DNA from: Panulirus ornatus
Taxonomy: Eukaryota > Arthropoda > Malacostraca > Decapoda > Palinuridae
DNA: 64,000 nucleotides
Assembly (NCBI RefSeq): GCF_036320965.1
Contig: NC_092230.1
Location: forward strand, 48,612,094 to 48,676,093
Reading direction: 5' to 3'
In this document: positions 46,401-58,400 of the stretch, one piece after another
Numbering within the stretch: position 1 is the first letter of the stretch
Layout: each line of letters opens with the position of its first letter
Program-made: the position numbers and the translations under genes
Notes under the pieces: model-generated
Told to the model about the DNA's origin: nothing
Seen by the model: the letters and a program-made list of their open reading frames with translations, nothing else
Database searches by the model: none

Positions 46401-49400
46401 TTGACCTTCTCAGGACCTCTATGAGTTCTTTGTTCTTTTTTTTGGGTGAAGAGACCAAACCTGAGGAGCACATTCTGAGTTTTGCCTTAAGCAGGATATG
46501 AAGAGCTTGCTAATTAATTCTCTATTCATATACTTGGATGCTATTCAGTTATTTTTCCAACAGACAATTTGTCTCCATAGGTATTCTCCTAATATGGGAC
46601 TCTGGTGACAGGTTAGGGATGATGTCTACTCCCAAGTCCCTCTCACATATAGAATCTTGAAGCTTACTTCCTGAAGCAAAATAATTGTATTTTGCTTCAT
46701 CCCATCTTCAGTACTTTACATTTGCTAAGGCTGAATTTCATCTACCATGTTTTCGATCAACTTTGCAGTATGTTTAAGGCTCCCTTGTAAGCTGATGTAA
46801 TCTTCACTTTTCACTTTCCTCATAACTTTTCAATCATCTGCAAACACATTCAGATAGGATTCGGTACCTCAGGCAAGTCATTAATGTAAATCAAGAAGAG
46901 TAATGGTCCCAGAACTGAACCTTGTGGCACTCTGCTGGTCACCTGAACCCATTTGGTAGAGGCTCTTCTGACATGCATCCTTGTTACCTCCTGCTGAGAT
47001 AATCTTCCATCCAACAAAAGAGTTTCCCCCTTATTCCTGCTTCATGATTCTGCTTCATAATCAGCCACCCATGTGGTAAAGTGTCAAATACCTTCTGGCA
47101 GTCTAGATACAGACAGTCCACCTAGTCTTCTCTTTAGTACAGGACTGAGCTCACTCTTTCATAAAACTCTAAGTGGTCAGTTACAAATGAACTCGTTTCC
47201 TTAGAAACCATGTTGTCTCTCATTTACATAAATTTCTCCTCTACAGAAAGTCAGCCACTTGTTTTCTAAAAATCTTTTCCAGAACCTTACACACCACACT
47301 TGTTAGTGAAACTGGTCTGTAGTTTAGTGGTGTTCCCAGTCCCCTTTCTTACATATACGTAAGATGTTTTGCCATTTTCCAATCCCTAGGCTCTATAACT
47401 CTTGAACATCTTGAACAGTAATTCAAGTGGTCTACCAAGTTATCTAACCACCTCTCTTTAGCACATATGAAATTTCATCAGGACCATGAGCCATGAATGG
47501 GTCAAATCCTTTTAATATTCTGTTAAATCTTTTCTAGATATCTCAACAATTTCCAAAACCTCCTTCCCATTCCATCTCACTGGTGCAGGTGCTAAAGTGT
47601 CTTCCATAGTGATAACACATTTGACCTTGTAATTCATTTCCTCATTATCCTTAAATCATCTTCTACAATATTTCCCTCTGAATCCTTAGGCATAATCAGC
47701 TGCTCCTTAATTGACAACTGGCTCCTCATAAATTAACGGAATAATTTTGGATTTTCAGCTGCCTTGTTCAAAACTTTCTTATCAAAGTTTCTTTGTTCCT
47801 CTTTTCTTATCCTGTAATACTAATTCTGGGCTCTTTTATACCTTGATGATGCTAGCTCCAGGATAAAGAGTCGTTATATCTTCACCTATGCATGTCCCAA
47901 AGTTCCTTTGCTTTATGACATAGTTCATTAAACCATCCCTTCCTTTTTCCTACGATTTCCTATGTACTTGTGGCTTGAAGTACCCATGCTTCTACTCCCT
48001 CACTGGAAATTTCATAGAACCTACCACTATAATGCCATGGTTCCTGGCTACTGCATTCCATTTCCCAGTCTATGTTACCATAAAAATTATTGAGGTTAGT
48101 GAAGTTTCCACAATTATATCTCCTCTTTATTTTCTGTCAACCTCTGCTCTCTTAATGTCCTCTTTCACTACATATTCAAACTTGAGCATTTCATTATCAC
48201 TTCTTCCAACTGGTGTACTGAATATAATGTTCTCAATATCCACGCTAGTGAGAGTGAAGATAATAATGTATCAAGTCCCTCTTGTCCTACTAAGCTCCGT
48301 GACATTCTGGTGCAGGAACTTTTCCTGTCCACACTCTAAAACCTTGTCTCCATGACTCCCTACCATCATGAGAATCGAAATTCTCTCACTCTATCTCTTT
48401 ATAAATGAAATCCCCTACAATCAAAGTTTTTCATCTCTCAGTGAGTGTTTTACTGCTTTATATATCATCCTGTCTGTTCCTTCGCTGTTATTGTCTATTT
48501 GTTCTGGTTCACTTTAATTCTTTGAAGGATTACATACTACTAATAATAACAATGCTCATCTTCCATACAACTACTATTCCTATTATGAGTTGTCTGAATA
48601 GGCCATTCTCCACTATTTCTTGAAACATGAGGATCTTCTTTATTAAGAGGGATAATCCTCCCCTTACTTTACCTTTCTTGCTATCCTGTACCCTTCTGGG
48701 CAGAACAGGTGAGAGTTTACCTCTTGGGTAGGCTTAGTTTCCTCAACTCCAGTAACATTAGGTGCACTTACCCTTATACAATCCTTAAATTCCAGTTCTT
48801 TACCACTGACTATTAACCAATCCACATGCGAATACATTACTTTCAGTCTGAAACTACCAGTCTTCTGACTGTACTCTTTTTTTTTCAGCCCTCTCTTCCT
48901 TAGATGAATATCCCATGGACTTCCAACATACCTTTAGGATTTTTAGCTTTTCTAAGTAATTCCTGGCTAGAGGACTCTGAGTCAAATGTAACCATAGCTG
49001 GTAGCCTCCTCATTTCTTGGTTATAAATTTCTATTCTTCTCCCTTCTTTCACCAGAGAAATCACTTCTGGCAGTCCCATAGCCTCCAGCACTCTTTTAAT
49101 ATGCATTTCCTTCTCTTTTTCTCTTTCTTGTGTATGATCTTCCAATCTAAAAATAACCAATGTGATTAACATCTATCAACATCCTGCTTTACTAATTTTT
49201 CTAATTTTGGTGCCACCCACTTTTCAGCTAGATCCCTCAGTGTGGTAGTGTCTCTTTGTACTTTTCTGAGCCTTCCATCAATCAGCCCATATACTTCCTA
49301 GATTGTCTCATCTCTGACAAAGCATATTTTTTCAACCCCTTAACTCAATTTCCTGTGTACCTCTATTTGTGTTCCCCAGGCATGAGTTGCTTTCCCTCAA

Positions 49401-52400
49401 TCCTAATGCTCAGTGATCTGCTTCCAAATTTACACCTAATCTTCCCCATGCAAAGCTTTTATCAGTCTGTGTGTATGTGTGCTTTTGTCTTTTTTCCGAA
49501 ATGATCAACTTTTGATATTATTCCAGTAAATTCAAAGTGTACTTTTGTCCTTTCCTCTGTTTGAAAGTCTCCTGGTAATGCTCCTGCAATTTCTTGTCCA
49601 ACACTGTCATCAAATGTTTCCTATGATTTCAAAGCCTCTAGTAGATTAGATTTTGCCTTTTTATATTTGATGTTATCTTCTTTCCTCAGATTTGGTATCA
49701 CCTGGACCCTCCTCCCAAACACCATTGCTATTCCTCTCTAGTCTCATGACTTCCTTCAAGGTCCTTGAACTGCTTACTTAACTCTAGCTCCTTAACAAGT
49801 TCTCACAGCATCCCTAAATATTTAGTGTCTGGTGTTTTCATGTCTAGTTTTTTCTCTCTCTTTTTCTAACTGACTGGTTGTGGTACATTCCCTTAATCAA
49901 ATCCATACCACTCATTTTTGCTTCAAGCAGAGGTACAGGTCCTTAAATTATCCCTTTTGAGTAATAATATTAGCAGTACTTTTACAGTATACAAGTGGTG
50001 GATGAAAGTAATAAACTGAGGAAGCAGTTAATGTGGAGGGGATACAAAAGTTTTAAAATCTTTATGATAGTAAAGAGAGTTAAATAGATAGGGTCCCATG
50101 AGTGTAAAACTTCCCCTGTATCTAGTACAAATAGGTAATTACTCACATATTCACTTATATACATGTATACAAACCAACATGCATGTGAGTACCCACTTGT
50201 ACATAGATGTGTATACATACATACTTACACATGCATATATACACATACATCACTGGATCTTCTTAATTACATCCTGGTGAGGATACATCAGTTCTTGATT
50301 ATAACTCTGTAAATGGAAACATTCACAGATAGACATTAAATTAACCACTGTTTTGATGGACAATTCATTTTTTCGAGGAATTATTATCAGTAACTTTTTT
50401 CTCATTATACATGTCAGTTTTCCCTTTTTACATCAACGCTTTCCATAATAATGGACCACTCAGAATCATGTTGCCTGATTGACCAGTATATGGAAAGTTT
50501 TGATGTTAATAAGTCATACTTCAGTATCTTTTACTTTTTCCCCAATGACATATCATAGAAAGTAGATCACCCATAAAATTTGGCAACCTCATTGCACTAC
50601 TGATGTATGGTCTAGTCTAAGTCCAGGTGCCACTGGAATTCATACGATTCCAAAGTCGATTATTTCTTTTGTTATATATCACATATACTTTACATCTATT
50701 GGGAGTACCTAGCTGAGATCATAACCTGTAAGTGTGTTCCAGGCATCCCACTGCAGTTTGGGTTTGCTTTTAGATTTCTGAATTTGTGTGTAAAAATGTA
50801 CACAGTATTGAAGAGGATAGGTAGCAATTGTCCTTGCTGAGGAAGTTAAAACTTGGTAATTCCACTATGGGAATTGACGTAAAGATGGTAAAACTGGGTA
50901 CAACTGATAGACAGACTCCTTGCCATGAGGATCAAGTCTTTGAAGATCCAGAAAGTAGATTCAGTAGATTAAGTGGCACCTGTATGTGTTTCTCAAATAT
51001 GTGTGGGGATCCCTTGTAAGATTTTTTTCTTTTCTTAATACTGCAGTAAATATCTGAAGACAGGAAGTACTGTTTACCACATAAGCTAGTACTCAACAGA
51101 ATCATCTCCTTTCAGTACTAAATTTAAGAATAAGGGCTCACCACAGACAGACTGGAAGATAACATTCTTTACATATCTGTGACAACATACATGGGCATCT
51201 GAGATATGAAATATTTTCCAGCTATAGTGGCAAAATGCCAGTGACTCTAATGAATAAGTGGTGGAATCACACATCAACTGGAATTTAGGCAAGGGTTGGA
51301 AGATTCACATTGTCAGTTAACAATATTAACACTAAACCATGCATTATCAAAAGATTACCATTTTAAGGGCATAAAGCTGCACTAGACAGGGCCCACTAAA
51401 GGGCAACATACATTGAAGTATAACTAAACAAACAACAGAGAGAGGTCAGCAGTTATCACATACTTCTCTATACTGGAAGAAAGAATGATAATAGGAAATA
51501 CAATTGTAATTCTCAAGTTCCTCATGATGACAAAAAAAAAAAGGGAGGTCTTTCAAGACAGGGAGGAAATGACCACTATGATGGCACGAAAGGAAACATA
51601 AGGTAAGGAGTGGCAAAAGATGTGAAGAAATGTCCTAGCAGAAACAGACTATCTAACACATGCAATACTTTAGCAAAGAAGTAGTTAATGTAAAGAACAT
51701 TCAAGAAATTCAAGACTCTATAAGTGAAAAAAATAGAAGTACAAGCTACTACTTCAGAAATCAAGAATGGGTAAATCGTTTTCTTTATATAAAAGGAAAC
51801 TCAGAGTACATGATTCCCCACATCCATTAAAAGCTGATGATGACTAACCCGCTTAACTGCTGGACGTGGAAGTGAGTCAGCTGAACATATTCCCAACTGA
51901 CAGTGGAGATAGAAGGAGACCAAATAGTCGTAGTCTGAGAGGACCTGTTGAATTAGAAATATCATGAAAAGAATGACATCTCAATTAACTGGGTATCACA
52001 TTTAAATTATGAGAACCTTACATTATCAATATAATATTACTTGTTGTTCAGTCTTTTCAACAGATTCATTTACTACATCTCTTCAACACTTAATTCCTTG
52101 AACATGTCAGTATGGTCCATCATCGTGAGATATTCTGAATGTTGTTTTTTGGGTATTTGACTCTTCAGGGTACAAAGATAGTTAACATATAAAAATGATT
52201 TGGGATGACTGAATGTGCCACTCTTTTTTGGAAGATGTCAAAGATGCACAAAACAGGGAGAGAAATAGCAAATAATCAATAAACATAATAGCCTTCATCA
52301 AGATATACACTATCATATGATCTAATTTTTATTTTTCTGAGTTTTCATTGCTGACAAAGTGAGTGATGACAACACAAACAGGATGAAAGGAAATAAGAAC

Positions 52401-55400
52401 TGTAAAGAAGCATTATAAATTAATAAATTACCCTGTCAGAATTGCTAAATATAAAGACAGATATGGTATCAAAGTTCAAGATTCAAAAATCAAAATAACT
52501 ACCTGGAAGCTAAAGCTGGATGTCTGGCTGTGGTAACGCAAAGGCTCCAGAACCACTGAGGGGTGGAAGGGGCATGATTTCTTCACTAGCAACTCATGGG
52601 GAGCACCAGTGTGGCTTGGGATGGAGCTGTTACTTAGCCAACATTCTTCTAACACAACTCTCAGGTCTGCATCATATGCTTCTGTCCATGGCATCACTGG
52701 TAGCAAATAAGTACATAGTATTAATTGTGAAAAAAATTGATAAAACAGCAGGGGCATTACTAAGTGGGTCTTAATCATAACAATGTTTGACTACTTGGGT
52801 GTTGGACTAATAATGTGGCAGTGGGTGAAAGGTTGAAAATGTGTGCGCTAGATGCGAGAGTTGAGAGGATTCTTTGGAGATTCTGATTATTTTCCAGTTC
52901 TTATGAAGGTGAGGATCAGAGAGATGTGGAAGTATGGTATAAGGAAAAATGGAGAAGTAAAAGTGTTGGTAAAGGAGATGAATAAGAAAGAATGCAAGAG
53001 GAGTTTGAAAGAAGGGTGACAGAAAGTTTAGATGAAAGTGCAGTAAATATAGGAAGGCAGTCATGTGTGACAGGGACATAGAAATGCAGATAAACAGTCA
53101 TGTATGAATAAGGTAATCAAAATGCTTACAGAAAGACTTAAAGGCTGTAGAATTAGTACTTTGATAAAAGATTGTAAGATATATGAATTACAGTGGAAAT
53201 ACACAGTGGACAAATGAGATTAGAAATATATGAGGAAGAAAAAGGCATTTGGTAGATGGGGTCAAGAGGACTGTACTGGTAGAAATTTAGCAAAGAGGAG
53301 GGAAGATTATCCGATATATGAGGAAAAACATTAAGATGCTGATGGAGGAAAGTAAAGAAAGAGTAGATGAAGATGTTGGAAGAAAGATAAAAGTTTAAGG
53401 AAAATAAGAAATTGTTTCTTACATTTTTATATGTATATATATGTATGTGTGTGTGTGTATATGTGCGTGTGTGTGTGTATGTGTGTGTATGTGTATATAT
53501 ATATGTATATTATCCCTGGGGATAGGGGTGAAAGAATACTTCCCACGCATTCCTCGCGTGTCGTAGAAAGCGACTAGAGGGGACGGGAGCGGGGGGCCAG
53601 AAATCCTCCCCTCCTTGTATTTTTTTAACTTTCTAAAAATGGGAAACAGAAGAAGGAGTCACGCGGGGAGTGCTCATCCTCCTCGAAGGCTCAGATTGGG
53701 GTGCCTAAATGTGTGTGGATGTAACCAAGATGTGAAAAAAGGAGAGATAGGTAGTATGTTTGAGGAAAGGAAGCTGGATGTTTTGGCTCTGAGTGAAACA
53801 AAGCTCAAGGGTAAAGGGGAAGAGTGGTCTGGGAATGTCTTGGGAGTAAAGTCAGGGGTTAGTGAGAGGACAAGAGCAAGGGAAGGAGTAGCAATACTCC
53901 TGAAACAGGAGTTGTATAGTATGTGATAGAATGTAAGAAAGTAAATTCTCGATTAATATGGGTAAAACTGAAAGTTGATGGAGAGAGATGGGTGATTATT
54001 GGTGCATATGCACCTGGGCACGAGAAGAAAGATCATGAGAGGCAAGTGTTTTGGGAGCAGCTGAATGAGTGTGTTAGTGGTTTTGATGCACGAGACCAGG
54101 TTATAGTGATGGGTGATTTGAATGCAAAGGTGAGTAATGTGGCAGTTGAGGGAATAATTGGTATACATGGGGTGTTCAGTGTTGTAAATGGAAATGGTGA
54201 AGAGCTTGTAGATTTATGTGCTGAAAAAGGACTGATGATTGGGAATACCTGGTTTAAAAAGCGAGATATACATAAGTATACTTATGTAAGTAGGAGAGAT
54301 GGCCAGAGAGCGTTATTGGATTACGTGTTAATTGACAGGCGCGCGAAAGAGAGACTTTTGGATGTTAATGTGCTGAGAGGTGCAACTGGAGGGATGTCTG
54401 ATCATTATCTTGTGGAGGCTAAGGTGAAGATTTGTATGGGTTTTCAGAAAAGAAGAGTGAATGTTGGGGTGAAGAGGGTGGTGAGAGTAAGTGAGCTTGG
54501 GAAGGAGACTTGTGTGAGGAAGTACCAGGAGAGACTGAGTACAGAATGGAAAAAGGTGTGAACAATGGAAGTAAGGGGAGTGGGGGAGGAATGGGATGTA
54601 TTTAGGGAATCAGTGATGGATTGCGCAAAAGATGCTTGTGGCATGAGAAGAGTAGGAGGTGGGTTGATTAGAAAGGGTAGTGAGTGGTGGATATGAAGAA
54701 GTAAGAGTATTAGTGAAAGCGAAGAGAGAGGCATTTGGAAGATTTTTGAAGGGAAAAAATGAAATTGAGTGGGAGACGTATAAAAGAAAGAGACAGGAGG
54801 TCAAGAGAAAGGTGCAAGAGGTGAAAAAAAGGGCAAATGAGAGTTGGGGTGAGAGAGTATCATTAAATTTTAGGGAGAATAAAAAGATGTTCTGGAAGGA
54901 GGTAAATAAAGTGCGTAAGACAAGGTACAGTAGGGTTGAGGGTCAAGTCAATTGGGAGGTGAGTTTGAATGGAGAAAAACTGGAGGAAGTGAAGTGTTTT
55001 AGATATCTGGGAGTGGATCTGGCAGCGGATGGAACCATGGAAGCGGAAGTGGATCTGGCAGCGGATGGAACCATGAAGCGAGGATCATAGGGTGGGGAGG
55101 GGGCGAAAATTCTGGGGGCTTTGAAGAATGTGTGGAAGTCGAGAACATTATCTCGGAAAGCAAAAATGGGTATGTTAGAAGGAATAGTGGTTCCAACAAT
55201 GTTGTATGGTTGCGAGGCGTGGGCTATGGGTAGAGTTGTGCGCAGGAGGATGGATGTGCTGGAAATGAGATGTTTGAGGACAATGTGTGGTGTGAGGTGG
55301 TTTGATCGAGTGAGTAACGTAAGGGTAAGAGAGATGTGTGGAAATAAAAAGAGCGTGGATGAGAGAGCAGAAGAGGGTGTTTTGAAGTGGTTTGGGCACA

Positions 55401-58400
55401 TGGAGAGAATGAGTGAGGAAAGATTGACCAAGAGGATATATGTGTCGGAGGTGGAGGGAACGAGGAGAAGAGGGAGACCAAATTGGAGGTGGAAAGATGG
55501 AGTGAAAAAGATTTTGTGTGATCAGGGCCTGAACATGCAGGAGGGTGAAAGGAGGGCAAGGAATAGAGTGAATTGGAGCGATGTGGTATACCGGGGTTGA
55601 CGTGCTGTCAGTGGATTGAATCAAGGCATGTGAAGCGTCTGGGGTAAACCATGGAAAGCTGTGTAGGTATGTATATTTGCGTGTGTGGACGTATGTATAT
55701 ACATGTGTATGGGGGGGGTTGGGCCATTTCTTTCGTCTGTTTCCTTGCGCTACCTCGCAAACGTGGGAGACAGCGACAAAGTATAATAAAAATAAAAATA
55801 AAGACATGGGAGCAAATGGGAACTTCAGTGAAGGGTGCAAATGGGGAGGTGATAACAAGTAGTGGTGATGTGAGAAGGAGATGGAGTGAGTATTTTGAAG
55901 GTTTGTTGAATGTGTTTGATGATAGAGTGGCAGATATAGGGTGTTTTGGTCGAGGTGGTGTGCAAAGTGAGAGGGTTAGGGAAAATGATTTGGTAAACAG
56001 AGAAGAGGTACTAAAAGCTTTGCGGAAGATGAAAGCCGGCAAGGCAGCGGGTTTGGATGGTATTGCAGTGGAATTTATTAAAAAAGGGGGTGACTGTATT
56101 GTTGACTGGTTGGAAAGGTTATTTAATGTATGTATGACTCATGGTGAGGTGCCTGAGGGTTGGCGGAATGTGTGCATAGTGCCATTGTACAAAGGCAAAG
56201 GGGATAAGAGTGAGTGCTCAAATTACAGAGGTATAAGTTTGTTGAGTATTCCTGGTAAATTATATGGGAGGGTATTGATTGAGAGGGTGAAGGCATGTAC
56301 AGAGCATCAGATTGGGGAAGAGCAGTGTGGTTTCAGAAGTGGTAGAGGATGTGTGGATCAGGTGTTTGCTTTGAAGAATGTATGTGAGAAATACTTAGAA
56401 AAGCAAATGGATTTGTATGTAGCATTTATGGATCTGGAGAAGGCATATGATAGAGTTGATAGAGATGCTCTGTAGAAGGTATTAAGAATATATGGTGTGG
56501 GAGGCAAGTTGTTAGAAGCAGTGAAAAGTTTTTATCGAGGATGTAAGGCATGTGTACGTGTAGGAAGAGAGGAAAGTGATTGGTTCTCAGTGAATGTAGG
56601 TTTGCGGCAGGGGTGTGTGATGTCTCCATGGTTGTTTAATTTGTTTATGGATGGGGTTGTTAGGGAGGTAAATGCAAGAGTTTTGGAAAGAGGGGCAAGT
56701 ATGAAGTCTGTTGGGGATGAGAGAGCTTGGGAAGTGAGTCAGTTGCTGTTCGCTGATGATACAGCGCTGGTGGCTGATTCATGTGAGAAACTGCAGAAGC
56801 TGGTGACTGAGTTTGGTAAAGTGTGTGAAAGAAGAAAGTTAAGAGTAAATGTGAATAAGAGCAAAGGTTATTAGGTACAGTAGAGTTGAGGGTCAAGTCA
56901 ATTGGGAGGTGAGTTTGAATGGAGAAAAACTGGAGGAAGTGAAGTGTTTTAGATATCTGGGAGTGGATCTGGCAGCGGATGGAACCATGGAAGCGGAAGT
57001 GGATCATAGGGTGGGGGAGGGGGCGAAAATTCTGGGAGCCTTGAAGAATGTGTGGAAGTCGAGAACATTATCTCGGAAAGCAAAAATGTGTATGTTTGAA
57101 GGAATAGTGGTTCCAACAATGTTGTATGGTTGCGAGGCGTGGGCTATGGATAGAGTTGTGCGCAGGAGGATGGATGTGCTGGAAATGAGATGTTTGAGGA
57201 CAATGTGTGGTGTGAGGTGGTTTGATCGAGTAAGTAACGTAAGGGTAAGAGAGATGTGTGGAAATAAAAAGAGCGTGGTTGAGAGAGCAGAAGAGGGTGT
57301 TTTGAAATGGTTTGGGCACATGGAGAGAATGAGTGAGGAAAGATTGACCAAGAGGATATATGTGTCGGAGGTGGAGGGAACGAGGAAGAAGAGGGAGACC
57401 ATATTGGAGGTGGAAAGATGGAGTGAAAAAGATTTTGTGATCGGGGCCTGAACATGCAGGAGGGTGAAAGGAGGGCAAGGAATAGAGTGAATTGGATCGA
57501 TGTGGTATACCGGGGTTGACGTGCTGTCAGTGGATTGAATCAAGGCATTTGAAGCGTCTGGGGTAAACCATGGAAAGCTGTGTAGATATGTATATTTGCG
57601 TGTGTGGACGTGTGTATGTGCATGTCTGTGGGGGTGGGTTGGGCCATTTCTTTTGTCTGTTTCCTTGCGCTACCTCGCAAACGCGGGAGACAGCGAAAAA
57701 AAAAAAAAAATTGTATTGGAAAGTGGAAAGAAGTGGAAAAGGAGAGGTTGATGTAAGAGTGGAAATTTAAAATGAGAAGTAAGAAATAAAAGAAAGAAGT
57801 GAAAAGAAGATCGAAAGAGTGTTATCATGAAATGATGAATGTGGGCAGCAGGTGAGGTAGCAGTTGCTACATGCAGGGGTATGGAGGATGGAAGTAAAAA
57901 GATATAAGTGCATGGGGCCTACAGCAAGAAGGGAGGTAAAAAGGGTGATAATGAGGCTGAGGGTAAGACAGGCACCTGGAGTGAATGGGATTACAGTTGA
58001 AATGCTGAAGTGCGGAGGAGAAAGTGTGATAGAGTTGATACATTTGATATGAAATCTAATGTGAAAGCAGGAGTACCTAAGGATTGGGTGAAAGTTATTA
58101 TTGTTCCTTTATTCAAGGGAAAAGATTCTAGGGATAAATCTAACAATCATAGGAGAAAACCAGGTTTAAGTAAACCAAGAAAAGCACATACAAGTGCTGA
58201 TTGATAGAGTGATGGATGTGAATGAATTCAAAATAAATGAGGAACATGGTTTTTTTTTTAGGAAAGGTAAGGGATGTGTGGATTATATTTTTGTGGTGAG
58301 AATGACTAGGGAAAAGTATCTTGTGAAAAGTTAGAAGGAGTAAGCAACTGTTATGGATCTGGAGAAAGTGTATGATATTAGTGATAGAATGCTTCATGGG

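Noticed and set aside
51086..51292. Minus-strand 68-codon frame with several cysteines as a further ZP exon.
   Set aside because: Cysteine spacing does not fit ZP-C, and exon D already fills the gap between exons C and E.
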